From contig JAJIRX010000032.1 in the NCBI GenBank assembly GCA_023853785.1, positions 186,001-250,000 on the forward strand: a DNA stretch of 64,000 nucleotides. Reading direction: 5' to 3'. Made by a program: the position numbers and the translations under genes. This document shows positions 23,298 through 35,548 of the stretch, one piece after another (position 1 is the stretch's first letter; each line of letters begins with the position of its first letter). This DNA comes from Psilocybe azurescens (taxonomy: Eukaryota > Basidiomycota > Agaricomycetes > Agaricales > Agrocybaceae). The notes under the pieces are model-generated. The model worked only from the letters and a program-made list of their open reading frames with translations. It had not been told where the DNA came from and made no database searches.

Positions 23298-24649
23298 GCT
23301 AATGGTTGGGAACAGAATGTCAGACGTCAATAAATCAGGAGTCCTTTAAATTCCTCGTTCGCAATAGTTGCCTACTACAGCCTACCGCCATCATCATCCT
23401 GTAAGACGGCTATTTCCGACAACATAATCTTATCGAGTAACTCCAAACAGCATTCTTCCTCAACTCGTACATATGCGCCCTTCAAAAATAGACTCTGAGA
23501 ATAGTATGTACTCGAATCATGCATATCATGTTGCGGCTGGAGCTCTCCCAATCTGCCACCATGCACCTACCGGCGAAGACCCGATGACTGTATCGCAGTT
23601 GCACCATACCGTCTGCAGTCTGCAGAGTGAATGAGGTCATCAACGTGGCCACACAACATTCTCAAAAAGGAAGAGGCGACTCTGGCTTGCCCGTGTTACT
23701 CCATTGCAGTGGTTACTTTAATTGGACAGAAGTGTATGCATATAGTCCGTACGTCTCATGATATTAGGCTTTCATCACCGAAAGCATACTGATAGCAAGC
23801 AGTAATTCTTCAAAACAATGGAAATGCAGGGAAAGCCTTTCAAGTTGGCGCCATGTGCGACTTGGTCATGTTCCTTTGGTGCGCATATGGCCTTGGAATC
23901 GTCGGCCGCCGTAAGCCAGGCTCTGGCATTATTTTTTATACGCTGTCAAAACGTGAAAATGGACTAAGGCGTTCTTGAACTCAATGAGGGATCGAAGCAC
24001 TCGTTCTTAGCTGCAATTCGGACACACTCCGGGTTTTTCACCTTAAACTAAATCAAGCTATAACATTGTCTTTACTTGCTCTGGATCTAAGTAATGCCAA
24101 CAATCGACCCAATTCAGATCGGCTAGTATGTCATACTATGTCGTTATGCTGTCAATTCAATGTTGAGGACCTGAAGAACAAACTGAAAAGGTGCTCTATA
24201 TTTCGATGTGCTCACTGACGAGGTTTAATTACTAGACGCTCCATCTGGTGGGACTCAACAGCTTCATACCTGCCCGATAAAGTTATTGGAAAGTGGACCT
24301 CAGTCAGATAAGTATATCAGTCATATTTACGGCAAAATTCTTCAAGGAAAGTGGTGGATGCGCATACAACCTTCCGTGTTGGGACAAAGTACTATGGTAC
24401 TTGGAAGCCAACAGAGAAGAGCAACGCGCCATGGTTCTTCATTTAATCAATCTGACCTGTACATAGTTGTTGACATTGCGAGTGCCTTCTTTGCTTCCAC
24501 TGTGACGATCTCTGCCTGAATTGTGGTCTTCTGGTTGACTCCTGGACTGGCTTCTTGCTCTTTTCGGAACCATCCTTTTGTCGATGTTTGCTCCAGCTGG
24601 ATATAAAGGCCAGCCGTACGTTTTCCTAATTACCAAGTTATCAAGCGCC
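23298..24649. other. Intergenic region, 1.35 kb
   Basis: No recognisable gene. It holds the SEC1 promoter on the left and the promoter of the secreted-protein gene on the right. Small open frames lack conserved content and have no consistent splice signals. Confidence 0.5.
24602..24607 (+). promoter_or_regulatory. Probable TATA box of the secreted six-Cys gene
   Basis: TATAAA lies 48 bases before the chosen ATG at 24650. This spacing supports 24650 rather than the in-frame ATG at 24578 as the start, because the latter lies upstream of the box. Confidence 0.5.
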
Positions 24650-25185
24650 ATGAAGCTAATCACTCAATATGCTGTGTTTCTCAGTGTAATATCTTCAGCC
24701 ATGTCGCTATCTGTCCCTGTGGTAGGGCATGTAGACCTTGACAAGGACTACTCGCAATATCAAGCATGCAAAGCTGCAGATCCGCAACTTGTTGTACGCC
24801 CTGAATGTTTTCATTACATTTTAGACATCTCACATACTTTCCCAGTTTGCGGCCATCCGTTATGGCGAAGGACCGCCGGAATTGGTCGAATACAACCAAT
24901 GCGTTCCATGGCGCAAAGATGGAGATGTCATTGCCAACGCCGTATTTTGTCAACCGGCATCATGCTTCGTATTTTCGTGAGTTTTGCTGCCCTCCTTTAC
25001 TATGCTCCGAACATTGCCCTAAAATCTGTGGTTGATACAGGGATGTAAACTGTGAAGTCGGACCCAGCGTGCCTGTACCCGTCGATGTACCGGTGCCGAT
25101 CGATTTCTTAAACGCTGTCGATTTTGTGGAGTTATTAGGTCAAAGCGCTTATTGCTCCCCAAACAAAATTCCTAGAGTTAATTAA
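24650..25185 (+). CDS. Small secreted six-cysteine protein
   Basis: I do not recognise a family. Three exons (24650-24793, 24846-24976, 25041-25185) joined by GT-AG introns of 52 and 64 nt give 420 nt exactly, i.e. 139 residues plus stop. The N-terminus MKLITQYAVFLSVISSAMS is a clear signal peptide. The mature part has six cysteines at residues 40, 67, 83, 88, 96 and 130, enough for three disulfides, with aromatic-rich segments such as EYNQCVPWRKDGD. A Val-Pro repeat (VPVPVDVPVPID) spans residues 102-113. It has no membrane helix and no GPI-like tail. Size, signal peptide and cysteines fit the loose class of fungal small secreted proteins. Any role in host or neighbour interaction would be a guess. 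Confidence 0.72.
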
Positions 25186-25854
25186 GGATTTATTCTGCCT
25201 CCTATTTAAACTTTCCCAAATTATCGCCTTGGTTCTCTTTTTCTCTACGAGGTTGAAATTACCCCTACTCGTACTTTGCTAGAAATGAGATTGGAAAGCA
25301 TATCTATGTGTTACGCTTAGAGATAGACATTGAACAGTACCCTTTAGGTAAGCTGGATGGATGAAAAAATGTGCGTCTGGCTCATCCTCGTTAATTAAAG
25401 TAACGCAAGGTCCAAAGGTACTGGGAAAATGTCGTCTTGGCTTGGCTTCTTGCACTATAAATCACGACTTCCCCCTGATCGTAAAGCGCGAATCGCGAGG
25501 AATTGGGTCGCGGTGATGCATTGAATTATGAGGCAGTATCCTCTAATAGTTTCGGATTCTCGGAATGAGAGATGAGGTTGATGCAGGCATTATACTAGTA
25601 CGATCTAAAGATATGAATCTGATCTGCGGTCTTTAATGCGTAGATTTTTTGCCTGATTTTAAAAAATGAATGCATAGTCAGCGATCGGGAGTCGAAGTTT
25701 TGTTCAACAAAAAGCACAACAGTCCAAAAGAGAACCACCGAAAACAGTTTCGACTATCCTGGTCGACTGTAAACACCCACACTCGGGGACAAAACTGGAC
25801 CAATAGCCCACTCAAAACCAACAAGCAAACTGAAATTAAAAGAAGAGAAAAAAA
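25186..25854. other. Intergenic region between secreted protein gene and YAH1
   Basis: AT-rich convergent spacer with A-runs near 25655-25665 and 25840-25854. No conserved coding sequence or RNA gene is seen. It should hold both 3' ends. Confidence 0.5.
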
Positions 25855-26790
<936 letters not shown>

Positions 26791-27642
26791 TCTGGTTATG
26801 ATTTGGGTGAATTATAAGTGGTCAAATAAATTATGAAGTCAAGTAGTCGAGTTCCGGAGTTTAGACGTGAAGCAATTGTTGCAACTTTTTGATTGGAACT
26901 ATGTATGACTGAAAGTTGGTATCTTGATTCTCGGAAGAAAGAGTCAAACATACGCACGATGTCAAATCCAGGCTTTCCTCTTATTGTAAGCCGTTCTAGG
27001 GTAGATTGGTAGACAGGCCGTACACCGAGGACAAAGGCTGAGCACGAAGCGAGAATCCAACCCGAAGTCCGCAAAATTCAGTCAAATGAACATCTGCACG
27101 TGATTCTCGGCGAGTCGCGGCGACCAATGAGATCAATCTAAATTTGGAACCAATACTCTGCCATCTTCCTCAGATAAATTTGACTGTAGCATTGACATTG
27201 GGTCATTTCGCCTGTCACTATTGAGTTCTTTTCTTTTCTTTTCTTTCTTGTTCTTTAATTCCTATTTGGACAATTCACCTTATTTTGTTTGGGGCCTTAA
27301 CAAGCCCCTTCTGCATATTCATTCTCCCTTTGTTCAGCTACGGTGAGGGACATAACTGTTATCATGTTTTATGAATTTCAGGTACAAGCCACAACGAAAG
27401 CCCACATGATCATAGAAATGTTCTGAGACAAAAGCAACCTAAAAGAAGCCACCAATAAACTGAGAAAACAACTCTAAAACAGCCCCCTATCAATGATAAA
27501 GCAAAAGTCCTTTGAAGTAGCAAGATAACCTAACAGAGAAGTTTATAATGAACATGCTACTGTCTTGATAAGCAAAAGCAAAATCATAAGAATTAACAAC
27601 ACTGCAGAGATAAAATGTCCAGAGAAAGCAGCATAGATCGTG
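26791..27642. other. Intergenic region with CT-rich tract
   Basis: The YAH1 promoter side is at the left and the chitin deacetylase 3' end at the right. A minus-strand open frame at 26796-27074 was considered and rejected. The tract at 27225-27256 is TTTTC-rich. Nothing else is recognised. Confidence 0.45.
27225..27256. repeat. TTTTC-rich low-complexity tract
   Basis: Repeats of TTTTC or TTTC lie in the YAH1 upstream region. Such polypyrimidine tracts are common in fungal promoters, and there is no evidence of a mobile element. Confidence 0.55.
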
Positions 27643-29818
27643 CTATAGCAAGATGCTCATCACTGTACACACGACCACTGCCAATGAGCTCAGTAGGGGT
27701 GTGTTCGTTGAAAATGCAGAGCTAATCGGGGAGTCTGCGCTGGCCTTATTAGCATTAGCGGCCGTCGAACCACCGTCTCCAGACTTGGTGTCAACTGTAC
27801 CATCTCCGCTCACATCGACACCGCCTGAGGTTTGATTGCGGAATGGGAAGGTTTCGTTCTTGTTGGTCTCCAGGTACAGATTTCCTGTAGGGAAGTGTTG
27901 GCATTGTCCAATAGCTTCCAACTGTATACGATAACGAATAAAGCTCGATTAACATCAATGAAATAAGAAAATGCTTACGTTGAACTTTTGGGACATGAGC
28001 AAGAGCGGCCTCCAGGGTATATCCAACTGCGAGGTCAACAGTGAGCTCAGAAAGATCATGCTGCAAGACAATAAACCTGAAAAAAATATAAGAAAACATT
28101 GGTCGAACGAAAGTAATCGTAGAATTTACCCAGTCTCAAGAGTGGTCGCATTGCCCAAAATGGACTGAAAGGTTTTGAACGATTCGGAGCCATTAACGCT
28201 GCCCCCAGCAACCATCCAGTCTGATTTAGAGTCAGGCTATGTTCACTACTCAGAAGAAAATGAGACCGCACCGTTGGTGTCGAATTTTCCTCCAGAGGGA
28301 GAAGAGGTCCACATGATGGGAATCATGCCCATTGCCATAGATATTGCTCGAACGCGATCATCTTCATTTAGTGTCAGTCATCCGATTTGAAGTGTGATAT
28401 TATGGAACCAACCGATATCACCCCAAGGAGGTCGCATAGTGGTGGGTGTAACACCAAGAACATCTTTGATGACCTTTCGGGTCCAGCCCAGCTCAGCCAC
28501 GATTTCCGCATTGGTGAGAGATGTCAAGGGCTATAAATCACGGCAAAATAATTAAAATTAGCAGCCATGACAATAGAACATAAGAGCACACTTTGCTATG
28601 AGACCAAGTGTGGACGCTAATCTCATGGCCACTCATATACTCTTCAATCAATACAGCAGGGTGTTGGACGACACGAGAACCAACGACGAAGAAAGTGGCA
28701 GTGATGTTCTTTTGATCCAGATAATTAAGAATATATCTAACGAAGCAGAAATGTTAGATGAGTATCACATTTGGGCTAGTAAAGCTCACTGAGCTGAACG
28801 ACGCGTATTAGTAAAGAGGCCATAGGAAAAAATGATCATAACGTACTATAAACGGAAGGTCCATCGTCAAAGCTAAAAAAAAATCTAAATTAATACCTAA
28901 TCACAGGCGACTTCATTAAAGAAACATGCCTGACACCCCAGGTGTACTTATCCGGGCAAGCGACAATATCTTTCCCAGTATGTAAGTAAAAAGGCGAGTG
29001 TCAACGCGATAAAGGACATACCGGTACTGCGGGTGTGACCGCCACAGGTCCACCACCCTCGTTTAGCGGCATCAGCAGCAGCAGCAGGGTCTCCACCACA
29101 TGAGCCATCAACGGTAGGAGCGAGGTCAGGAATATTGAATCCATCCAGTTCCTTCATCCATGCCTTAACTTCTTTCGAATCTATGGTTTATTCATATCGG
29201 TGCGCGCTCTCGTAAGATTTATATTTATACATCAATAGCTCACTGGTATCGGGTATGCGATCTGTTGGTGGCCAAGAGCCGGGAACAACTAAAAAAGGAG
29301 CACGAACGCGTCAATGTCAAATTAAGCAAACGAGGTCGTTGGAAATGAGACGCACGGCCACTAGGCAGGACTGGGGCTCCAGCTAGAGGGGGAGTGGCTC
29401 CTGGAGCATATGTGGCAGTCACAGGAAGAACAGGTCTGGTGGGCATTCCAAGAGTGATACTCTCCAAAGGAGGAACACCCGTCCATGTCGCCAAAGGAGG
29501 AGGCCCTGACGATGTTGTAACTGTCACAGAGGTTGTACTACTACTGGTCGAAGTCGAAGTCGACATAACGATTGGAAGTGGCGTATTGTTGGTTGTACCG
29601 CTAGTCGAAGTCGTACTCGACAATACCACATTTGGAGATGGAGAGCTTGAGACAGACGACACAGAAGCTGGTGGTGGTGGATTATTCAAAGTGCTTCCAA
29701 TCGTTGGATCACCGGGGGTAGCTTGTCTCTTAGCATGGAGATGTCTTGGGTTCAACTTGTGTGCATTGATGGCAGAGATTTGGAGAGCGGTAAGGACAGC
29801 TAAGGTATAGAACTTCAT
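27643..29818 (-). CDS. Chitin deacetylase (CE4, NodB domain), probable GPI anchor
   Basis: It converts cell-wall chitin to chitosan by removing acetyl groups. MKFYTLAVLTALQISAINA at 29818 is the signal peptide, then comes a long Ser/Thr/Pro linker, likely O-mannosylated. The catalytic domain has DKYTWGVSFDDGP (the metal-binding Asp pair) and HEISVHTWSHS (the H-x3-H metal ligands). It continues with TTMRPPWGDIDDRVRAI and FIVLQHDLSELTVDLAVGY. The C-terminus has a Ser/Asn-rich stretch and a hydrophobic tail (LLSSLAVVVCTVMSILL), as in GPI-anchored basidiomycete deacetylases. About ten introns are present. The one inside VS/FDDGP (28873-28929) has a GC donor. The length is about 530 residues. No frame break is needed. 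Confidence 0.93.
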
Positions 29819-30418
29819 AAGTGTTATATTAAAGGAAAGTGAGCTGCAACGATGCGCAGAATATTAAAAACGCGTAGAGGGGAGAGGAGGGAAGTTGGGA
29901 AGGAGTCGTAACGTACAAAGAACAAAATTCAGGCATTTACCTGTCCGGCTTTTGCTGGGCATCACAATGCCAAGACATTCCGCCAATTCTTGAGATTGGA
30001 GCTTCGAGACCACCTCCGTTGAGCGCTAAGCTCTCGCATCGACTAAACATGTTTCTTACTCTTCAGAGAGAATCTGTGCAACAAAAATAGCACGTCGATG
30101 CAATCTGACCGTGTCGGCTGCGCCCTTTCAGCGTTGAGCTAAAATTTACTATTTGTCACCACCCAATCACTTTCGGGTAATTATCGCCGCTCAACTGACT
30201 ACCGTGTATAACTTTGTAGCCTAGCCCTCACACAATCCACCAATCGCAAGTCGGAGAAAATATTAGAACACTACTCAAACAACAAAGCTAATGAATTATG
30301 ACTACACTGAGGTATCTGACAAAAAAAAGAGAGACTAGGAGGAGGAGAAACTTCATCCAGCAAATCTTACATAAACGACCTCTCCTTTGACGGAAAGAAA
30401 AAGAAGAGAAAATACATA
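29819..30418. other. Intergenic region between chitin deacetylase start and RhoGEF end
   Basis: This 600-bp spacer between two minus-strand genes serves as chitin deacetylase promoter and RhoGEF 3' end. No TATA box in a good position, no RNA gene and no conserved frame are seen. Confidence 0.45.
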
Positions 30419-33400
30419 TCATCGAGGTATTGAAGCCATCGACGCATTATCTGACATGTACCGCTGACTCTGAACTCCGATCGCTCCACCTCGCGGCCGC
30501 AGGGCGAGGACTCGGTCGTCCGAAACTATCAAAATTTCATCTCTCCCGACGCCTTGCGGATGTCGCGGGTATTGATCAGGGTATGGTTGCTGTAGATGTC
30601 CAGGATACTGCCCGTAGGGGTTGTTGTACATCCTACAAATGAAAAAAAGTCAATACCTGTATCAGAATTCCCACAAATGGATATGCCAAAACCCACCCCT
30701 GCTGGTACATGTTTTGTTGATTGTGAAGTGACGCAGAGTTTGTCACAGACGGAGGCGTATCTGCGAACAGTAGTCGAAGATTCGAACCTTGAATCACTTG
30801 CGACATCAACCCAGTCTCGATGTGTCGAATTTCCACGAAGGTTGGCTCAAACGCGAGCACATACGGCTCGTGTAGTGCTGAAAACGGGCACAGGCACGTG
30901 AGAGTGTAATATAACAGCATGGGGGAATAACTCTTACCAAATCCTGTCGGTGTACCTTCCCAATGCACCATGAAGTCTTTCCGTGATCGACGACCGCTTT
31001 TGTTGACATAAAAGGCGAATTCTAGCGAGATCAAAAAGACGTCAGCAACAACAGACGGGTTTGAAGGAACTAAGAAGCTCACCATCATAACACAGCAGGA
31101 AATCATTATGAATTCGATAAATCGCCATAGGCCGCAGGTTCTCCTTCTTCCTCACGAACTCCAGCATCTCGTCGTGTGGGTCAAGCAACCCTTGCGTATC
31201 CAGACTCTCCAAATCCACGATCTCAAACCCTCTTGAACAACCCACACACATCTTCGTCTTCAGATAATGTATAGACGTCGACTCTACCGGTATATAGAAC
31301 TCCTGCAAAACGTCTAAAATTAGTGTACTATCTCTATATCAAGGTATGCTTAGAACTAAAACTGACCCGGAACGGCTTAAGTGTGTCATTACCACCTTGC
31401 AAGAGTTTCTTGAATGTTGGTTTTGCTCTCCCGCGGATGTTCTGATCGATAGGTTCCAAAGTTTTGAATGTGCTTGACAATTGACTTGACTTGACAATGC
31501 AAACAAGTACTTTGTTCAAACAAAACCCAGCTTTGAAGAATGAGGTGTGTGATGATATCCGTTTGGCGCGTTTCAGGCCTGCCATAGGATCTAGAGGATC
31601 CAGCGCCTCCAAAGGGAACGTAATTACTTGTCGTTCTATAATAGAACAAAAGATATACTTCAATTCGTGTGCACGCGAGCGGATGAGAAAGACACCATAC
31701 CAGAAAGCACAATGAGAAGTTGATAATCTTCCAACACATCGACCTGAAGAACATCAAGGAGCGCCAAAACCTTCACAGGTTCCTGATTCGGTTCTCGCAA
31801 GTCAGACAGATAGACGCCATCGTTGGTACCATAAACCACCCTCCTCCCACCACCTACATAAGCCCCACAGTAAATATCGACCCTATATATCCAGAATAAG
31901 CAAAAACAACAAGACTTACTATAAGGTGCAGCACAGTTCACTTTATTAGGCCCCGAAAAAAAACCTTCACTGAGGGTCACAGTATCAAAAATAACACTCC
32001 TCTCCTTCATGATCTGCTGTTGTTTATAGATAACTTCCAGCCACTTCCGGTGGGCCATCGGCGACGTTGACCACAGCATCAAATTATAGAACTTCCTCCC
32101 CAGATGAATGAAGTTGATCCAGTGCTGCCCCTTGTCACCCTTAATTGCCACAGCCGAAACTACAGCAGGCATTCCCCGACCTTTATCAAAGAGGATTTAC
32201 GCACAAGCGCCTGCGTCTTGCGCTGTTGTGACCGGACTGTCCCGGTGCTCTCTTCGACAGGAGCAGCTGTTATTAAAAGCAGTTCCAGTGGTATTGGCTG
32301 CAAACGCACGATCAATCACTTACACCATTATTTAGTTATGGCAACGAGAACTCACCCGTCGATAGACCTTATACTGCTCATGCTGCTTCGTCTTGACCTG
32401 CTTCGTGAACAACAACGCATGGTCAAACAAATAAACTTGAATTTCCCCATCCCGTTTATTCAACCCTCCCTTATACACCATCTCTCGACCCTCTTCACGT
32501 AGTCTCAGGTCCTAAAAAAGACACCACATCAATCATATAGCCATTAAACTAAAATAGATCAGCTACTCACCACTTCTTCTCCAGGTCTGAAGATCAGTTG
32601 CTGATCCAGCTGTATCAGGTTGAACCTATTCTCGGTCTTACCCGTCTCCGTATTGACCTTGCCCAAGAAGTCGCGCACAATGGCAATCACTTGGGGAAGC
32701 GTCTGCTTGTCGCTGCTATCGTTCGGCGTATGCTTGAGCACGGCTTCCAGTAAAAGCGGATAACGCGCCAACCGCGTCGTGGGCTTGGTCAAATACGCGT
32801 TCAACTCCAACTTGCGCGACTCTGGAAGTCGTTCCGTAGTCTAAGCAACACATGTCAAAACTCAAACCAGTTTTCCCGCCCACGATGTAGAAAGCAAAGG
32901 CGACGCACCTCGACGAATTGTGCAAAAGCCGGATTCATGCCCTTCTCCTTCTCAAATTCGTACTTCCCATACAACTGATGGGCACCATACGACACGAATG
33001 GCCCGAAATGAGGTACAACATCTAACAAAATATCCCCTATCCGATCTACAACCGCATACTGCTTTTGCCTCTTAGAAAGGGCATCCCTCAGTCGCGTATT
33101 AACCGCAATGATCTCATGAATATTCCAAAACACACGTGTTAAGAATTCCATGCGGCGTTCAGGTGGTATGATGTCTTCTTCCTTGAGTTTACTGATCCAC
33201 ACCTCAAAAAGAAAGAACACGCCTCATGAGCTGCGGAGAAGGTTGTCAATATGAATGTATGCTCACATCTCTCAGATATTCCATATCGCGAACAAAGTCT
33301 CGTTCGGTATAAATGACTTCATTGATGGCTTCTTGGCGCTTCTTTTCGGTATCTGAAACGCTATTCACGATTTCTTGCGGCACTGAGTGAATCCACAATG

Positions 33401-35037
33401 TGCCGGCATCCTGCTACCATTGTTAATGCACGTCATACTTTGGACCGAAAGAGGTACTTACTGGAACATCATTAAGACTATCTTTGCTGATCTGCTTTGA
33501 TAGTCCTGGCTGTGGTTTCATATTCAGTCGCGCCTGTTGCTCCAGCCTTCGCGGACAAGCTATACTGTAACACAGTTGATCACGCGAACATGTAGGAGAA
33601 TAACAATCTGTGAGTAAAGTGAAGACTCCAGAAGGCAGAGTAATCTCGTCGACAATGGGGGAATCCTTGGAAACATGATTCAGATGTGAAGGTGATGGGG
33701 AACCATGTTCTCCCTGTTACGTGTGAGAAATGTCAAGATACGATTTGCAAAGAGCCTACCTCAAAGAACGAAAGTGAACTATCAAAATGCGCATTATTGG
33801 TTGCATTCGGAGGAACTTCTTCGCCATTTTGCAGCTCACCACTGACAAACGGGCTGGGCATCTTTGTTTGAAACTGATATAGCTCATTCGCACTATCACG
33901 CAGGCGATGATCATAAGTAACATCGTGAAAAAACTTTTTGGGCATCGAGAGCGCGGCCGAGGAGGAGAGCCAGATTTCTGTCTGTAGTCTTGATGATGTA
34001 TGCAATTTTATCAACTGCTTCGCGACCATCGAATGAATCCTTGTAGGTTAAACCATCTTTGAGACGATCGGCGATGGGTATGCGCTTGCGAAAAGCTTGT
34101 GCGACGCGAGACAAGAGGGCAGGGTATACAATGGGCGTTTTGCGGACGGGTGGTGCACGAATAGATGTGGGAGAAGCCCTCCCTGAAGTCCGCTTTGGGT
34201 CAACTAGTGGACGCACTGCGGACATGGACATGGATCGATCTTGAGAAGTACGATCTCGCCGCTGATTGTTGTTGTTATTGAACTTTGGCATAGTGCGTGC
34301 GGAATCAGAGGAGCGGCGGTTGGTATTGTGATCCACAAGAGTAGTAGAAACAGCTGAATGATCGGCACCAGAAGACGGTGAGGGAGAGGCTGTAGCAATG
34401 GAAGAACGGGGGAGAATGTGTCGACATGTAAGGGTACAACCTGTATGAGGACATGAGATATGTAGAAGAGTACATGGACTTGAAACGGAATAACGCACGG
34501 GATGCACAGGATCAGATGTAGAAGGCTGCCGCAAGTGTTGGCGAGATAGAGTATTTTGCTGCATTGGAACTACGGGGAGGTTAAAGAATAGGCAGATAGG
34601 GCGATGAGAGAAATGGACATACTGGCAGGCTCAGAGCGAGCCCAGGGAAGTTCACTACCGCTACTGCTGTCATCTTGGTCGCCAGACGAGAAATCCACGC
34701 CCAAACGGCCATCGTCGTGTTCAAGACTGATCCCAATACGTGGAAGTTCGTGGGGTGGAGCAATAGACCTATGCGAAGGAGCTGCAGAAAGCCTGCTGGG
34801 GCCATCCCAGGGGCTCTGGGAGGGGTTAGAACCATTTGTATAGATCTGAGCCTGATAGGCCTGGGCTGGAGTAAGACCTGGCTGTGGCGAGAGATCGTTT
34901 GGATAAGAACCTATATATTCGGATGAATTTGAGTTGATAGATCTGCCTCTAGACAAGGATTGATGCGGGGAGGGGCGAGAGATGGCTGGTAGGGCTGGTG
35001 TGGAGTAACATAAGGGGGAAATGCAGGCTGGATGCTG

Positions 35038-35069
<32 letters not shown>

Positions 35070-35297
35070 GGGGTAGTAGGACTGCCTGGGTGGGAGAGTG
35101 GACTGGTAGACGGTAGACTGGGATGGATTGTAGGAGGTGCGCCTGTCTGGATAAGGGTATGGGCTGAGCTGCTGGGGGTAGGGGCTATAAGACTGAGGGG
35201 CGAGGTTGTGAGTGGGATTTGGGCGGCCAAAGATGGACTCATAGGCAGCATGGCGCTTGTCTGGGGGAGGCTGGCGAGGCCCAAGTGGTTTGTCCAT
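30419..35297 (-). CDS. ROM2: Rho guanine nucleotide exchange factor, Rom2 type (two apparent frameshifts)
   Basis: This protein activates Rho1 at sites of polarised growth and in the cell-wall integrity pathway. Order of domains: a Pro/Gln/Ser-rich N-terminus with ten consecutive Gln; a DEP domain (ADRLKDGLTYKDSFDGREAV); a DH domain (ERDFVRDMEYLRDVWISKL to LAYLTKP-like TKPTTRLARYPLLLE); a PH domain (VYKGGLNKRDGEIQVYLFDH); and a citron/CNH domain (RRVVYGTNDGVYLSD; KMCVGCSRGFEIVDLES; FAFYVNKSGRRSRKDF). Start MDKPLGPRQPPPDKRH is at 35297 and the stop is at 30419. Frame breaks without splice sites occur at G4 34967-34970 and A6 33928-33933, where DAQK resumes as FHDVTYDHRLRDS. The length would be about 1,350 residues in some 15 exons. 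The paralogue Rom1 cannot be excluded. Confidence 0.9.
35040..35066 (-). repeat. (CAG)9 microsatellite coding polyglutamine
   Basis: Nine perfect CAG units on the coding strand plus one CAA encode ten Gln in the RhoGEF N-terminus. This is a likely length-polymorphic tract. Confidence 0.9.
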
Positions 35298-35548
35298 GGA
35301 TGAGTCTTGTCGTTACCGCGATTGCTGTGACCTCCAACAGTCAAGTCACTGCATTTCCTTTTGGGCCCATCTATTTTTCTTTTTCTCCACGACCCGGCCC
35401 CGCACTCGGCTAACCTCCGAGATTTCCTCAAATGGTCGCCATGTGATTATCACCACGTTATTGACTTTACATCTCTTTGCCAAACAACGCGTCCGGTCCT
35501 CTCGGATCTCTTTCCGATGCAACTCGCACTTGACTATTCATCTACATT

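Noticed and set aside
23298..24649. Additional gene in the 1.35-kb gap before the secreted-protein gene
   Set aside because: Short frames only, without family motifs or consistent splice sites.
26796..27074. Minus-strand 92-residue frame upstream of YAH1 (contains GWILASCSAFVLGVRPVYQS)
   Set aside because: It has no ATG, an in-frame stop just upstream, no convincing splice acceptor and no recognised family. It lies in the YAH1 promoter.
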